Below, piece after piece: positions 6,752-16,042 of a stretch of 21,805 nucleotides of DNA (within the stretch, counting starts at the first letter, position 1; every line of letters begins with the position of its first letter). Under the pieces are notes generated by a model, which did no database searches, was not told where the DNA came from, and was given only the letters and a program-made list of their open reading frames with translations. Both the position numbers and the translations under genes were made by a program. The DNA is from CAYPPG01 sp964412555 (GTDB taxonomy: Bacteria; Hinthialibacterota; Hinthialibacteria; Hinthialibacterales; Hinthialibacteraceae), in assembly GCA_964412555.1 (NCBI GenBank), contig CAYPPG010000090.1, forward strand, positions 1-21,805, read 5' to 3'.

Positions 6752-9700
6752 CTAGGGGGTAATCTTCTGCCGCACTGGCAATTGGTTTCTTCGAATCATA
6801 TAGATTTCGAGGTTATCGAATTGTACCCGAATGGAATTTTCGTCATTATTTACTGCCTGAAACACGGGAACAACCGCGCCGCGTTCGGGCATGAAGAGAG
6901 TTTCCAAATAACCGAAATTCTCCACGAACCGGGTTGAATCCGTGAGTATATTCGAACCAATCGAACCGTTCAAAGCCGCTCCCCATATATCAGCCGCTTC
7001 CACTGCGTCCAGAGCGCCCACCGCAATGGATACATTGGGATCTTTACAAAACGCGCTAATCCGTAAGAAAACGTAGGTATTCGGCTCAACGGCAAGTGGT
7101 TTTCCGAATACTGTAATCCCTGTTCCCGGTCCCAGATTCACTTTCATCCCGAATCCGTTGGTATAATCTTGTGCGCCATCTGCGGCTTCCAACCAATCAA
7201 ATATATAGTTCCCCAAATCATATCCCTCAGGGTTCATTACCAACAAGTTATTCTCCGAGTCGGTATATTCATTCATAGAATAAATGTAGACAGGATCATT
7301 GGAATGAATCCCCCAGGGAGTTGGGTTAGGTGTCATGCTTGGTGTCGGCGCAAAGGTAGGACTTGTTGGGGTGGCGGTTGCTGTGATGGTTTGAGTAGAG
7401 GTCGGGGAGGGTGTATAAGTGGGTGTGTATGTGGGTAGTGGCGTTTCAATTTCTAACTCTTCCAAGGTAAGCGTGATTCGAAAACCAACATTGTTGTATG
7501 ACTCTGAATTACTATGATCTGTGCGGAAATCAGAACGGCATAAATCCTTTGTATAAAATCGCCAAGCTCCACCGCGATCAATATGTCCATCACCTGTTGC
7601 GGGGCCAGTCGGATCAATTTGAGGCTCAGAAGAATAACGTCCCCTGAAATCATTCACCCACTCCAAAATATTTCCACTCATATCATATAATCCCCAATTA
7701 TTCGGTAAGAGTTGCCCGACTTCATGGGGTCGATTTCCAGAATTACCGGGATGCCATGCGTATTGATCTATCATTTCATAATTCAAATCATTCCCCCAAT
7801 AATATCTGGTAGTTGTTCCCGCACGGCATGCGTATTCCCATTCCGCCTCCGTTGGCAAACGAAATTCACCTGATACTATGTTCAGCTGATTCAGTTTTTG
7901 CACAAAAGATTGACAATCGCTCCATTTGACATGGTTGACAGGATTGTTAGGCTCCTTGTATGAAGAAGGATTGCTTCCCATAACAGCGGTCCATTGCGCT
8001 TGAGTCATTTCGTATTTCCCAATGTAATAACCTTTCGTGAGTGTAACAAGGTGTTGTGGCGTTGAATAAGAATACCATTTTGATGTATTATCATCTTCAG
8101 GTGTTCCCATCATAAAAGAACCCGGCGGGATGTAAACCATTTCTAACGGAGTTGAACCATCTGGTAAATCCAGTGGAATAGTTATAGTCGATATTTCCTC
8201 TGCCACTTCAAAACTAACATTCACCCACCGCGCCCAATCGTTAAAACCGCTTCCTTCGGAATTCGTGGCGAAATATAATTCATCACCATCCTGGTAAGGG
8301 ATCGTTAACTCAAACGATTCTGTTTCATTATTATTTATTGACCGGGAAGATTTCCATATTGGATCACTATATCCATTTTCACCTTTATATATATAGAAAT
8401 TTACACCACCCCATGATGTATTTAAAACAGAGCCTTTCACTGTAACCATTTCATAGTTTCCATTCAGCCGCACTTGGATAATTGCATCCCGGTCAAATCC
8501 CATCCCCGATTTTCCGGCAGGATGCGCTTGAATCGTGGGCGGATTATCACTTTTTCTAGGATAAATATCAGGGGTCCCCCATGCTCTTTCCTCAGGCGTG
8601 TAAAAATTATAGTCGGATCGATAGGAAAGTTCTCTATACTGATTATCACTGAGATCTCTTGATTGAAGATAAATTCCATTTTCACCATTCACATCTTTCG
8701 GGAAATAGTCAACCAAGTAAGTCATTTCTCCTGGGCGCAGTATTCCTTCACCAGAAGCACTTTCTATCTCGGTCGGCGTTGGTTCAGGAGTGGGAGTATC
8801 GAGAACCTCCACTTCCGATGGCGTGGGAGTCGGAGTGACGGTTAGCGTGGGAGTCGGAGTGACGGTTGGCGTTGATGTCGGTAATGGACTCAGGGTAGGC
8901 GTGTATATCGGCGTTGGGGGATCGCCGGAGATAGTGCTGATGATTTTTAGGTCATCAATATACCAGCCGGTGGATTCTTGATGAGCAGAGGAATATCCAC
9001 CTTCACTATTACCCCCATGGAATTCACCATGATAAAATCCAATCTGAACGGTATTTCCGGCGAAAGATGTAATATCAATTGGAATAACAGGAATCCATAC
9101 ACCGGAAGTCCCCTTGAAACTTGGCCCCACATTATGCCAATCTCCCCATGTAGAATCATTAAGGGTTCGTATTTGAACTTTCCCATGATCTGCGTTTTTG
9201 TATGAGTACCAATGCCAAAATCGAATTACAATACTGTCATCTACCGATGAAGTCGATGATAAAATGAAAGGAGCGCTTATGAAATGGCTACGCCGGTTGT
9301 AAGGATAGTTCCCTTTTAACACCGTCGCGGCGACAGAATTCCCTTCAAACGCTTTCCCCGGACCGCTGGAAGGTTTTCCAATCTGCCATACTCCCTGATG
9401 ATCCGTAAACCAGTCGCCATGCCCCTCTTCAAATGTTTCTTCGTGTTTGAAAAACGGAATTTGATGTTGCAAAACGATTTGAACTCGATCAATATACCAG
9501 CCGGAAGATTCTTGATGAGCAGAGGAATATCCGCCTTCATTATCACCACCATGCACTTCGTAATGATAAAAAGCCATACGTATCGTTTTCCCCGCATATT
9601 CCGTTATATCGATATCAAGAATGGGAACGGAAGGATAATAAACTCCGAGAGTTCCTTTGAACTGCGGGCCGACGTTGATCCAATCCCCCCAGGAGTAATC

Positions 9701-10240
9701 TTCATAAACACTGATCTGTACTTGCCCGTGGTCGGCATTGCTATACGAATACCAATGTTTTAGTTTCAACAATAATTTATCGTCTTTATTTTGCATTTCC
9801 GGCAAGATTATTTTATGGGAGTAATTGTACAAACGGCTTTTCGTGTTATAGGTATAGTTTCCGGCCAAAACAGTCGCTGCCATTTCAGTTCCTGTCAATC
9901 CGGTCGCATAAGTTACGGCGGCGGGACCGGATGTTGGAACTCCGATCTCCCACACCCCGTTTTCAGGAAACCAATCGCCGTAACCACTCTCAAAATCCTC
10001 TTCCCAGATCACTTCATATGGCTCCGTTGCGAGTGTTTCAAGTGTTCTTAAAGCCGATCGCGTTGCCGGAGAAAATGAGTACAAACCTGTTTGGGTATGA
10101 TTCCTCCCCGATTCCGCATCGAAATCCACGGAATCAGGACAACTCAAAACCAGGGGGAAATCATCACTTCCCCTATCCGCATAGGCTCCATCTGCAAAAA
10201 TGATTCCGGCTAAAATAGCAACTACCAAAAAACGTTTCAT
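6752..10240 (-). CDS. Secreted protein: two MAM/jelly-roll-like domains, beta-sandwich, FGE-like domain, shared C-terminal domain
   Basis: 1162 residues from the ATG at 10240, chosen because GGGAG lies seven bases upstream and a signal peptide (MKRFLVVAILAGIIFADGAYA) follows; an ATG at 10261 has no such site. Two related MAM-like repeats start near residues 83 and 267 (FESGYGDW and FEEGHGDW), each ending with a GGYSSAHQES-x-GWYID motif. A Pro/Thr linker (about 440-490) leads to a predicted beta-sandwich (about 495-685) and then an FGE-sulfatase-like domain (about 690-930; GKYEMTQAQWTAVMG, FRLPTEAEWEYACRAGT, GLYDMSGNILEWV). The catalytic Cys pair of FGE is not evident. A second Pro/Thr linker joins it to a C-terminal domain (about 977-1162) that is closely similar to that of the neighbouring beta-helix/vWA protein. 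The architecture indicates an extracellular, carbohydrate- or protein-binding surface protein. The gene lies 84 bases after the beta-helix/vWA gene, with the same style of ribosome site. Confidence 0.85.
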   Translation of the reverse strand: MKRFLVVAILAGIIFADGAYADRGSDDFPLVLSCPDSVDFDAESGRNHTQTGLYSFSPATRSALRTLETLATEPYEVIWEEDFESGYGDWFPENGVWEIGVPTSGPAAVTYATGLTGTEMAATVLAGNYTYNTKSRLYNYSHKIILPEMQNKDDKLLLKLKHWYSYSNADHGQVQISVYEDYSWGDWINVGPQFKGTLGVYYPSVPILDIDITEYAGKTIRMAFYHYEVHGGDNEGGYSSAHQESSGWYIDRVQIVLQHQIPFFKHEETFEEGHGDWFTDHQGVWQIGKPSSGPGKAFEGNSVAATVLKGNYPYNRRSHFISAPFILSSTSSVDDSIVIRFWHWYSYKNADHGKVQIRTLNDSTWGDWHNVGPSFKGTSGVWIPVIPIDITSFAGNTVQIGFYHGEFHGGNSEGGYSSAHQESTGWYIDDLKIISTISGDPPTPIYTPTLSPLPTSTPTVTPTPTLTVTPTPTPSEVEVLDTPTPEPTPTEIESASGEGILRPGEMTYLVDYFPKDVNGENGIYLQSRDLSDNQYRELSYRSDYNFYTPEERAWGTPDIYPRKSDNPPTIQAHPAGKSGMGFDRDAIIQVRLNGNYEMVTVKGSVLNTSWGGVNFYIYKGENGYSDPIWKSSRSINNNETESFELTIPYQDGDELYFATNSEGSGFNDWARWVNVSFEVAEEISTITIPLDLPDGSTPLEMVYIPPGSFMMGTPEDDNTSKWYSYSTPQHLVTLTKGYYIGKYEMTQAQWTAVMGSNPSSYKEPNNPVNHVKWSDCQSFVQKLNQLNIVSGEFRLPTEAEWEYACRAGTTTRYYWGNDLNYEMIDQYAWHPGNSGNRPHEVGQLLPNNWGLYDMSGNILEWVNDFRGRYSSEPQIDPTGPATGDGHIDRGGAWRFYTKDLCRSDFRTDHSNSESYNNVGFRITLTLEELEIETPLPTYTPTYTPSPTSTQTITATATPTSPTFAPTPSMTPNPTPWGIHSNDPVYIYSMNEYTDSENNLLVMNPEGYDLGNYIFDWLEAADGAQDYTNGFGMKVNLGPGTGITVFGKPLAVEPNTYVFLRISAFCKDPNVSIAVGALDAVEAADIWGAALNGSIGSNILTDSTRFVENFGYLETLFMPERGAVVPVFQAVNNDENSIRVQFDNLEIYMIRRNQLPVRQKITP
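8821..8868 (-). repeat. 24-base tandem repeat coding a Pro/Thr linker
   Basis: Two 24-base copies (8821-8844 and 8845-8868) differ only at the last base. They encode alternating Thr/Pro/Val residues in the linker of the secreted FGE-like protein. Such repeats can change length by slippage without shifting the frame. Confidence 0.85.
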
Positions 10241-10324
10241 CTTTTTTCTCCCAGAGATCATGGATCGATTTTTTTTATAATTATCTTGATTTTGTATTTC
10301 TTTGTGATTGAAAACTTGTATATT

Positions 10325-13300
10325 TCAGGGCGTGCTCTTCAGCCGCACCGGTAATTGGATTTTCGGGATTACATAGATTTCGAGATTATCAAATTGTGCT
10401 CTTGCCGAATTCTGGCTGAGATTCACTGCCTGAAATACGGGAACGATTGCGCCGCGTTCGGGCATGAAGAGAGTTTCCAGATATCCGAAATTCTCAACAA
10501 ACCGGCCCGATTCTGTCAGCATATCCGAGCCGATCGAACCGTTCAGGGCCGCCCCTGAAATATCGGTGGCTTCCACTGCGTCCAGAGCGCCCACCGCAAT
10601 AGAGACATTGGGATTATTACAATACGCGCTGATCCGCAGAAACACATATGTATCCGGCTCAACCGCCAAGGGCTTCCCGTATGCCGTAATCCCTGTTTCC
10701 GGCTCCAAATTCACTTTCATGCCAAATCCGTCGGTATAAACCTGCGCACTAGCGGTGGTTTCCAACGAATCAAACAAATAATTTCCTAAATCATATCCCG
10801 TAGGATTCAACACCTGTAAGTTATTTTCCGATGCGGTATCCTCATTCATCGGATAGATATATACAGGTTCACCATCATGGATTCCATGCTGTCTTGTTGG
10901 TTCTGGTGTTGGGGTTGCTGGAGGCTTTTCTGTGGGGGTTGCTGTTGGAGTCGGCTTTACGTCCTGAATATCCGGAGTTGCAGTGGGGGTCGGTTCGAAA
11001 GTATCAAGACCGGCAACGACTTTGACAGTATCCGTGGAAACACGGGGCGGGGTTTCGTTTGTATAAGCAGTCACGGTGATTGTGGTTACCTGTCCCTTCG
11101 GATTCGTGCGGACAACCACGCCGGACGCTTTCCAGAAGTTGGCGCTCACTTCGGCCAAGACGAGTTCTCCCGGAGCCGCATCACTTACTAACTCGACCCG
11201 GTCGATGAAAGACGCCGCGCCGACATCCGCGAACAGATTGGGTAATTGTGTAGGATCGGTTATATGTTGAAACGTCCCGTTCGTAGTAGCGGCGATAGTC
11301 TCCAACAATAATCCGCCTTCGCTGTCCGGTTCCCCCAAATAAAGCGTATGGATAGGCATTTCGACATCAGGAAGAGCGCTCAGGGCATTCCCCGACCGTT
11401 CCCCACCATCGGAAAATAGAATGATAAAACGGTCAACGGCATCCCGGCCATTGCTGGCAAATTCAGATAAAGCGGCCCGGATTCCGGCTTCGATATTCGT
11501 GTCGCCATCCCGGTCTAATCCCATAATTATGCTGATGGCGTTTTCGCGGTTGTCCGTCAATGGTTGAACAACCTTCGCATTTCCATCAAAATCAACAACG
11601 CCGATTCGTACATCCGCGCTGGCGGGAATGGATTCAATTAAATTGGCCGCTGCTTTGCTGCGGTAGTTATCCGGATCGGTCGCGACGCCTAACGAACCGC
11701 GTAAACTGCCGGAAGTATCCAAAACAAAAATCAAATCGAGAACACCCCTGGAACCTTCAACTGATGTCAAGGATACAACGCCCTCGAGGTCAATAGGAGA
11801 ATAAGTGACTTCTTCGTTATCCTCCGGGTCGGTGATATCCACTATTAATTTGATATCAGGAGCTGATTCAAAAGGCGCATCCAAATAATTTTCAATATAA
11901 ACACACCCCTTGCTCGCGTCATCTTTGCAATCGAAAATTTTGGTGAGATTTTCGGTTCCGGCGTTTAATTCTTCTGTTGTAAAAGGCCCCCAATAATTCC
12001 CATTGGCGGTGATTGCGCCTGCGCCTAGGTTCTTCAGTTCAAATTCCGTATTGCTGTAAACCGCGTTGCCGCTCAATTCCATATCTTCGGAAGACGCCAG
12101 GGTGATCCCGTTCAGATTCGCCCGCATCTCATTCCCACTGATCCCCTCCGCCCCAATTTCCATCGTCCGGATTCCTGTTTCGCTGTTTCCCCGCACTACA
12201 CAGCCGTTTGCAGAAACGGCGCGCCCATACACGCCATAGCCGTTGTTGTAATTAATCGTACTGGCTGATATGGTGACGACGCTTGGTTGTTGATCCTCAT
12301 CTCTAGCAATCACACCATGTCCACCGTTTCCTCGTATGACACTATCAATAATTAAAATATTACTCCCTCCATGATGATAACTGGACCAATAATAACGATA
12401 CGCTCCTTGCCCATATACACCAGAATTCACATTATCTGTAATGGTGCTGTTTCTTATGTCAATTTGGCTTATATGACCAAAGTGTTCGCTAGAAGTATCG
12501 CTTGAGTTATGCGCGTATATGCCAATATCTCCATTTTGTCTTACATCGCTATTCGTTACTGTAATGATTCGGCCTTCCACACCGTGGCTGCTATTGCCGT
12601 TCACCGGCGTATTGGAGATATCAAGAGTATCCCCGGCCACTCCTCGACCGGTGTTACCAGTGATGGCACTGTCTTTTAAAATAACCTTCCCGCAACGAAT
12701 CCCGTCCGCTCCGTTGTTAGTGATGGTGCAGTTGGTGAGATTGAGGGTTCCGCCTTCCGCACCGTCATTCCCGTTTCCGTCCATCGTACAGCCGGTCATA
12801 ATCGCGTTGCCGTGCATGCCGTCCCGGCCATTGTTGCTGAGAGTTGAATTTGTCGTGGTTACCGTACCGACATCGGAAAGAATGCCGTCCTGTCCATTGT
12901 TCTGAATATCGCAATCAGATACAGCGCCCGTAAGTTCAAAATGTATCCCGCTGCCACTGTTTTCCCGGACTGTGCACTGTTCGATTTCGGGAATGCCGCC
13001 TTCCACCCGGATGCCTTCGTTCCCATACTCGACGATGCAATGACGCATGGTTGTGGTATCGCTGGTGATCCGCAATCCATACCAATCGCCCCGTTCCGGA
13101 TTGGGTGATGCGGAGGTGAATAGGATCGGCTCGGTTTCCGTCCCTACCGCTTCCAAACTCCCCCACTCCACGATCAACTCGATCCGGGAAGAGTGTCTCC
13201 CGCCAATCTGGTCATCATATTTTGGTTCAAATATCACTCGAGTGCCCGGCAGAATCGTTAAGTTTCCTGTGTCGGTCACAGTGACATCACCAGTGAGATA

Positions 13301-14953
13301 GATGGTATCCGACCAAGTTACCGGTGTGGAAATTTCGCCTGAGAATTGATTGTTTGCATTTGGATTGGACGGATTGAAAACAAACGTATTGGCGGAATCG
13401 ATTGATTCTGAATCTATGTAGTTACCGATAAAAACTTGCCCCCGGCTCTCTTCGTCACGGCTGTCCCAAATTTTGGTCAGATTAGATACTCCTTGTTGCA
13501 ATTCCCCATTAGTGAACGGTCCCCAATAATTCCCATTGGCGGTGATCGCGCCTGCGCCCTGGTTCTTCAGTTCAAATTCTGTATTGCTGTAGATCGCATT
13601 GCCGCTCAACTCCATATCTTCGGAAAACGATAAAGTGATCCCGTTCAGATTCGCCCGCATCTCATTCCCGCTGATCCCATCCGCTCCAATTGCCAGCGTC
13701 CGGATTCCCGTTTCGCTGTTCCCCCGGATGATGCAATCGTTCGCTGATACTGTGCGTCCATACACGCCATAACCGTTGTTATAATTAATCGTACTGGCTG
13801 ATATGGTGACGACGCTTGGTCGTTGATCCTCATCTCTAGCAATCACACCATGTCCACCGTTTCCTCGTATGACACTATCAATAATTAAAATATTACTCCC
13901 TCCATGATGATAACTGGACCAATAATAACGATACGCTCCTTGCCCATATACACCAGAATTCACATTATCTGTAATGGTGCTGTTTCTTATGTCAATTTGG
14001 CTTATATGACCAAAGTGTTCGCTAGAAGTATCGCTTGAGTTATGCGCGTATATGCCAATATCTCCATTTTGTCTTACATCGCTATTCGTTACTGTAATGA
14101 TTCGGCCTTCCACACCGTGGCTGCTATTGCCGTTCACCGGCGTATTGGAGATATCAAGAGTATCCCCGGCCACTCCTCGACCGGTGTTACCAGTGATGGC
14201 ACTGTCTTTTAAAATAACCTTCCCGCAACGAATCCCGTCCGCTCCGTTGTTAGTGATGGTGCAGTTGGTGAGATTGAGGGTTCCGCCTTCCGCACCGTCA
14301 TTCCCGTTTCCGTCCATCGTACAGCCGGTCATAATCGCGTTGCCGTGCATGCCGTCCCGGCCATTGTTGCTGAGAGTTGAATTTGTCGTGGTTACCGTAC
14401 CGACATCGGAAAGAATGCCGTCCTGTCCATTGTTCTGAATATCGCAATCAGATACAGCGCCCGTAAGTTCAAAATGTATCCCGCTGCCACTGTTTTCCCG
14501 GACTGTGCACTGTTCGATTTCGGGAATGCCGCCTTCCACCCGGATGCCTTCGTTCCCATACTCGACGATGCAATGACGCATGGTTGTGGTATCGCTGGTG
14601 ATCCGCAATCCATACCAATCGCCCCGTTCCGGATTGGGTGATGCGGAGGTGAATAGGATCGGTTCGGTTTCCGTCCCTACCGCTTCCAAACTCCCCCAGT
14701 TCACGATCAACTCGATCCGTGAGGTATTCCTTCCCCCTGCTGAATCGTCCATTTGGGTTGCACATTCAATTCTCGTTCCCGCCAGAATGGTTAGTTTTCC
14801 CGGTTCGATAACGGTTACATCTCCCGTCAGTTGCACGGTTCCCGACCAGGTTTCATTCCCCGTAATTTCACCCGAAAGCGTGATCGCTGGCGCATATTGC
14901 GCATACATGGAAAATACTGTGGCAAAAATCCCGGCTAATAAAACGTGCTTCAT
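10325..14953 (-). CDS. Giant secreted protein: two beta-helix units, vWA domain, shared C-terminal domain
   Basis: 1542 residues from the ATG at 14953, which has GGGAGG about seven bases upstream and begins a signal peptide (MKHVLLAGIFATVFSMYAQYAPA). The upstream frame to 14995 lacks both. Two homologous right-handed beta-helix units start near residues 25 and 536, each about 500 residues and each ending with a NGNYWG motif. A vWA domain (about 1065-1250) keeps a full MIDAS: DTSGS, the Thr of DGDTN and the Asp of SDGGE, so metal-dependent ligand binding is expected. A Pro/Thr-rich linker (about 1310-1350) precedes a C-terminal domain (about 1355-1542) shared with the next gene. The likely role is a surface adhesin or scaffold. 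It is the first gene after a long regulatory region with possible response-regulator sites, so it probably heads the surface-protein operon. The two units are identical at the DNA level over 841 bases. Confidence 0.88.
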   Translation of the reverse strand: MKHVLLAGIFATVFSMYAQYAPAITLSGEITGNETWSGTVQLTGDVTVIEPGKLTILAGTRIECATQMDDSAGGRNTSRIELIVNWGSLEAVGTETEPILFTSASPNPERGDWYGLRITSDTTTMRHCIVEYGNEGIRVEGGIPEIEQCTVRENSGSGIHFELTGAVSDCDIQNNGQDGILSDVGTVTTTNSTLSNNGRDGMHGNAIMTGCTMDGNGNDGAEGGTLNLTNCTITNNGADGIRCGKVILKDSAITGNTGRGVAGDTLDISNTPVNGNSSHGVEGRIITVTNSDVRQNGDIGIYAHNSSDTSSEHFGHISQIDIRNSTITDNVNSGVYGQGAYRYYWSSYHHGGSNILIIDSVIRGNGGHGVIARDEDQRPSVVTISASTINYNNGYGVYGRTVSANDCIIRGNSETGIRTLAIGADGISGNEMRANLNGITLSFSEDMELSGNAIYSNTEFELKNQGAGAITANGNYWGPFTNGELQQGVSNLTKIWDSRDEESRGQVFIGNYIDSESIDSANTFVFNPSNPNANNQFSGEISTPVTWSDTIYLTGDVTVTDTGNLTILPGTRVIFEPKYDDQIGGRHSSRIELIVEWGSLEAVGTETEPILFTSASPNPERGDWYGLRITSDTTTMRHCIVEYGNEGIRVEGGIPEIEQCTVRENSGSGIHFELTGAVSDCDIQNNGQDGILSDVGTVTTTNSTLSNNGRDGMHGNAIMTGCTMDGNGNDGAEGGTLNLTNCTITNNGADGIRCGKVILKDSAITGNTGRGVAGDTLDISNTPVNGNSSHGVEGRIITVTNSDVRQNGDIGIYAHNSSDTSSEHFGHISQIDIRNSTITDNVNSGVYGQGAYRYYWSSYHHGGSNILIIDSVIRGNGGHGVIARDEDQQPSVVTISASTINYNNGYGVYGRAVSANGCVVRGNSETGIRTMEIGAEGISGNEMRANLNGITLASSEDMELSGNAVYSNTEFELKNLGAGAITANGNYWGPFTTEELNAGTENLTKIFDCKDDASKGCVYIENYLDAPFESAPDIKLIVDITDPEDNEEVTYSPIDLEGVVSLTSVEGSRGVLDLIFVLDTSGSLRGSLGVATDPDNYRSKAAANLIESIPASADVRIGVVDFDGNAKVVQPLTDNRENAISIIMGLDRDGDTNIEAGIRAALSEFASNGRDAVDRFIILFSDGGERSGNALSALPDVEMPIHTLYLGEPDSEGGLLLETIAATTNGTFQHITDPTQLPNLFADVGAASFIDRVELVSDAAPGELVLAEVSANFWKASGVVVRTNPKGQVTTITVTAYTNETPPRVSTDTVKVVAGLDTFEPTPTATPDIQDVKPTPTATPTEKPPATPTPEPTRQHGIHDGEPVYIYPMNEDTASENNLQVLNPTGYDLGNYLFDSLETTASAQVYTDGFGMKVNLEPETGITAYGKPLAVEPDTYVFLRISAYCNNPNVSIAVGALDAVEATDISGAALNGSIGSDMLTESGRFVENFGYLETLFMPERGAIVPVFQAVNLSQNSARAQFDNLEIYVIPKIQLPVRLKSTP
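12289..13129 (-). repeat. 841-base exact direct repeat, second unit copy
   Basis: Read as identical to 13822-14662 at a constant offset of 1533 bases (511 codons). Bounding mismatches are 12288 versus 13821 and 13130 versus 14663. Flanking parts of the same units differ at both silent and coding positions, so the block was copied more recently than the original unit duplication. Confidence 0.9.
13822..14662 (-). repeat. 841-base exact direct repeat, first unit copy
   Basis: Partner of 12289-13129, encoding the same stretch of beta-helix turns in the N-terminal unit. Recombination between the copies would delete or add exactly one 511-codon unit in frame. Confidence 0.9.
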
Positions 14954-15339
14954 TTTTTTCCTCCCGTATGGACAATGTTGTTTTTTTGTATTCATTTAGT
15001 ACAAACATGCTTCTTATGATAGAAAGAATCACAGAGAATCCATAAAAAATTTCAGTGTTTTTATGGGGGGCGCAATAGCCTCAGTTCATCATTGACAGAT
15101 TGTTTTAGGGCTGTTTTTCTGCCGTGCCAAAGTTCCACTAAGGACATTCAGACGCGCACAATTCTGTATATAATTTTTGCATATTCGAATGGATAATTAC
15201 AGTGACAATTTTTCCCATTTTTAGTAGGAATATGTTCCGAGAAAAAATAGGAATATTCCCCATACATTCCTAGAAATTATGGGAAGAGTTCCTATGAATC
15301 GCGAGGGGATGTGTGAAATCTTGGATTAATCTGATAAAT
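14954..15339 (-). promoter_or_regulatory. 386-base intergenic region: putative promoter and leader of the surface-protein genes
   Basis: No gene is visible here. From the response-regulator stop toward the beta-helix/vWA start it holds: four TAGGAAT-like boxes (15225-15294); a possible -10 TATATA at 15167-15172 with only a weak -35; an AT-rich hairpin at 15040-15066 (nine-base arms, nine-base loop) that would lie in the leader; and the ribosome site just before 14953. The hairpin has no GC-rich stem, so it is not a convincing terminator. Confidence 0.5.
15225..15294. promoter_or_regulatory. Cluster of four TAGGAAT-like boxes in dyad arrangement
   Basis: Boxes on the plus strand are TAGGAAT at 15225-15231 and 15248-15254, then the inverted forms ATTCCTA at 15266-15272 and GTTCCTA at 15288-15294. 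The start-to-start spacing is 23 and 22 bases within each pair. The short palindrome GGAATATTCC (15250-15259) and the near-palindrome GGAATATGTTCC (15227-15238) overlap them. Seven-base boxes in pairs are typical of NarL-family regulators, one of which is encoded immediately upstream. Binding is inferred. Confidence 0.45.
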
Positions 15340-15981
15340 TTAGATTTTTTTGTTCCACTGTATGGCAAATTGGATTAATGCATCCGTCGACTCAATGTTT
15401 AATTTGTCTTTTATATTTTCAATATGAGAACTAACCGTTTTGGGGGAGATGAAAAGAGTTTTCGAGATATCATTGCGGTTTTTTTTATTCCCCAAATATT
15501 GAAATATGACTCTTTCTCGAGGGGTTAAAATGTGTAACCGGTCCGTTTCTGCCGATCTGTCCATAATCAATCGCATGAGTGTATTGGAGATCTCTTCGCT
15601 GAAGTAATTCCCACCACTCATAATCTTGCGTATGGCGTAAGGGAGATTTTCTACGGATTCATTTTTATGGAAATATCCTTTTGCACCCGCTTCGATGGCA
15701 TGCTTGACGTAAATCAACTCGTCATGCATCGACAATACGACGATAGCGATGTTCGGATAATGTTCGGATAAATACTGGATGAGATCGATTCCATTGTCGT
15801 TTTTCAAAGAAAGATCGATCAAGACCACATGGGGATTCAGGCGGGCGATTTCTTCTTTCGACTGCTGGAACTCGCCGGATTCACCACAGACGAACATATC
15901 ATGTTCCTGATTCAGAATCTGCGATACACCCAAGCGGATGAAAGGATGATCGTCAACGATATATACTTGAATTCGTTCCAT
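15340..15981 (-). CDS. NarL/LuxR-family response regulator
   Basis: 213 residues from the ATG at 15981. This start is preferred over the ATG four codons upstream (15993) because GAGG lies six bases before it. The receiver domain (1-120) has the acidic pair D10/D11, phospho-acceptor D56 (in VVLIDLSL), the Ser of VVLSMHD and the Lys of GYFHKNES. The C-terminus (about 145-207) is a LuxR-type HTH: LTPRERVIFQYLGNKKNRND, then ISPKTVSSHIENIKDKL. The gene follows the sensor kinase by 61 bases, so they form a classic two-component operon. It lies just before the regulatory region of the surface-protein genes, which are its likeliest targets. Confidence 0.95.
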   Translation of the reverse strand: MERIQVYIVDDHPFIRLGVSQILNQEHDMFVCGESGEFQQSKEEIARLNPHVVLIDLSLKNDNGIDLIQYLSEHYPNIAIVVLSMHDELIYVKHAIEAGAKGYFHKNESVENLPYAIRKIMSGGNYFSEEISNTLMRLIMDRSAETDRLHILTPRERVIFQYLGNKKNRNDISKTLFISPKTVSSHIENIKDKLNIESTDALIQFAIQWNKKI

Positions 15982-16042
15982 ACTGAACCTCATATCTCAA
16001 AAACGTACAACTTGGCATATGGTGATAAGCACAATGGATTAC

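Noticed and set aside
8770..8920. Short GT-rich repeats that might be taken for a CRISPR or regulatory array
   Set aside because: They code for a Thr/Pro linker in frame, have 24-base units without spacers, and occur inside a gene. Similar coding linkers are at about 7320-7440 and 10905-10990.
12519..14438. Two identical plus-strand open frames of 128 codons (12519-12905 and 14052-14438)
   Set aside because: They are antisense shadows of the duplicated beta-helix units, and their identity follows from the 841-base repeat. No ribosome site or independent coding signature was seen.
15040..15066. Hairpin as a terminator of the response-regulator gene
   Set aside because: The stem is almost all A/T and lies about 275 bases beyond the stop codon, so it is more likely a leader feature or chance.
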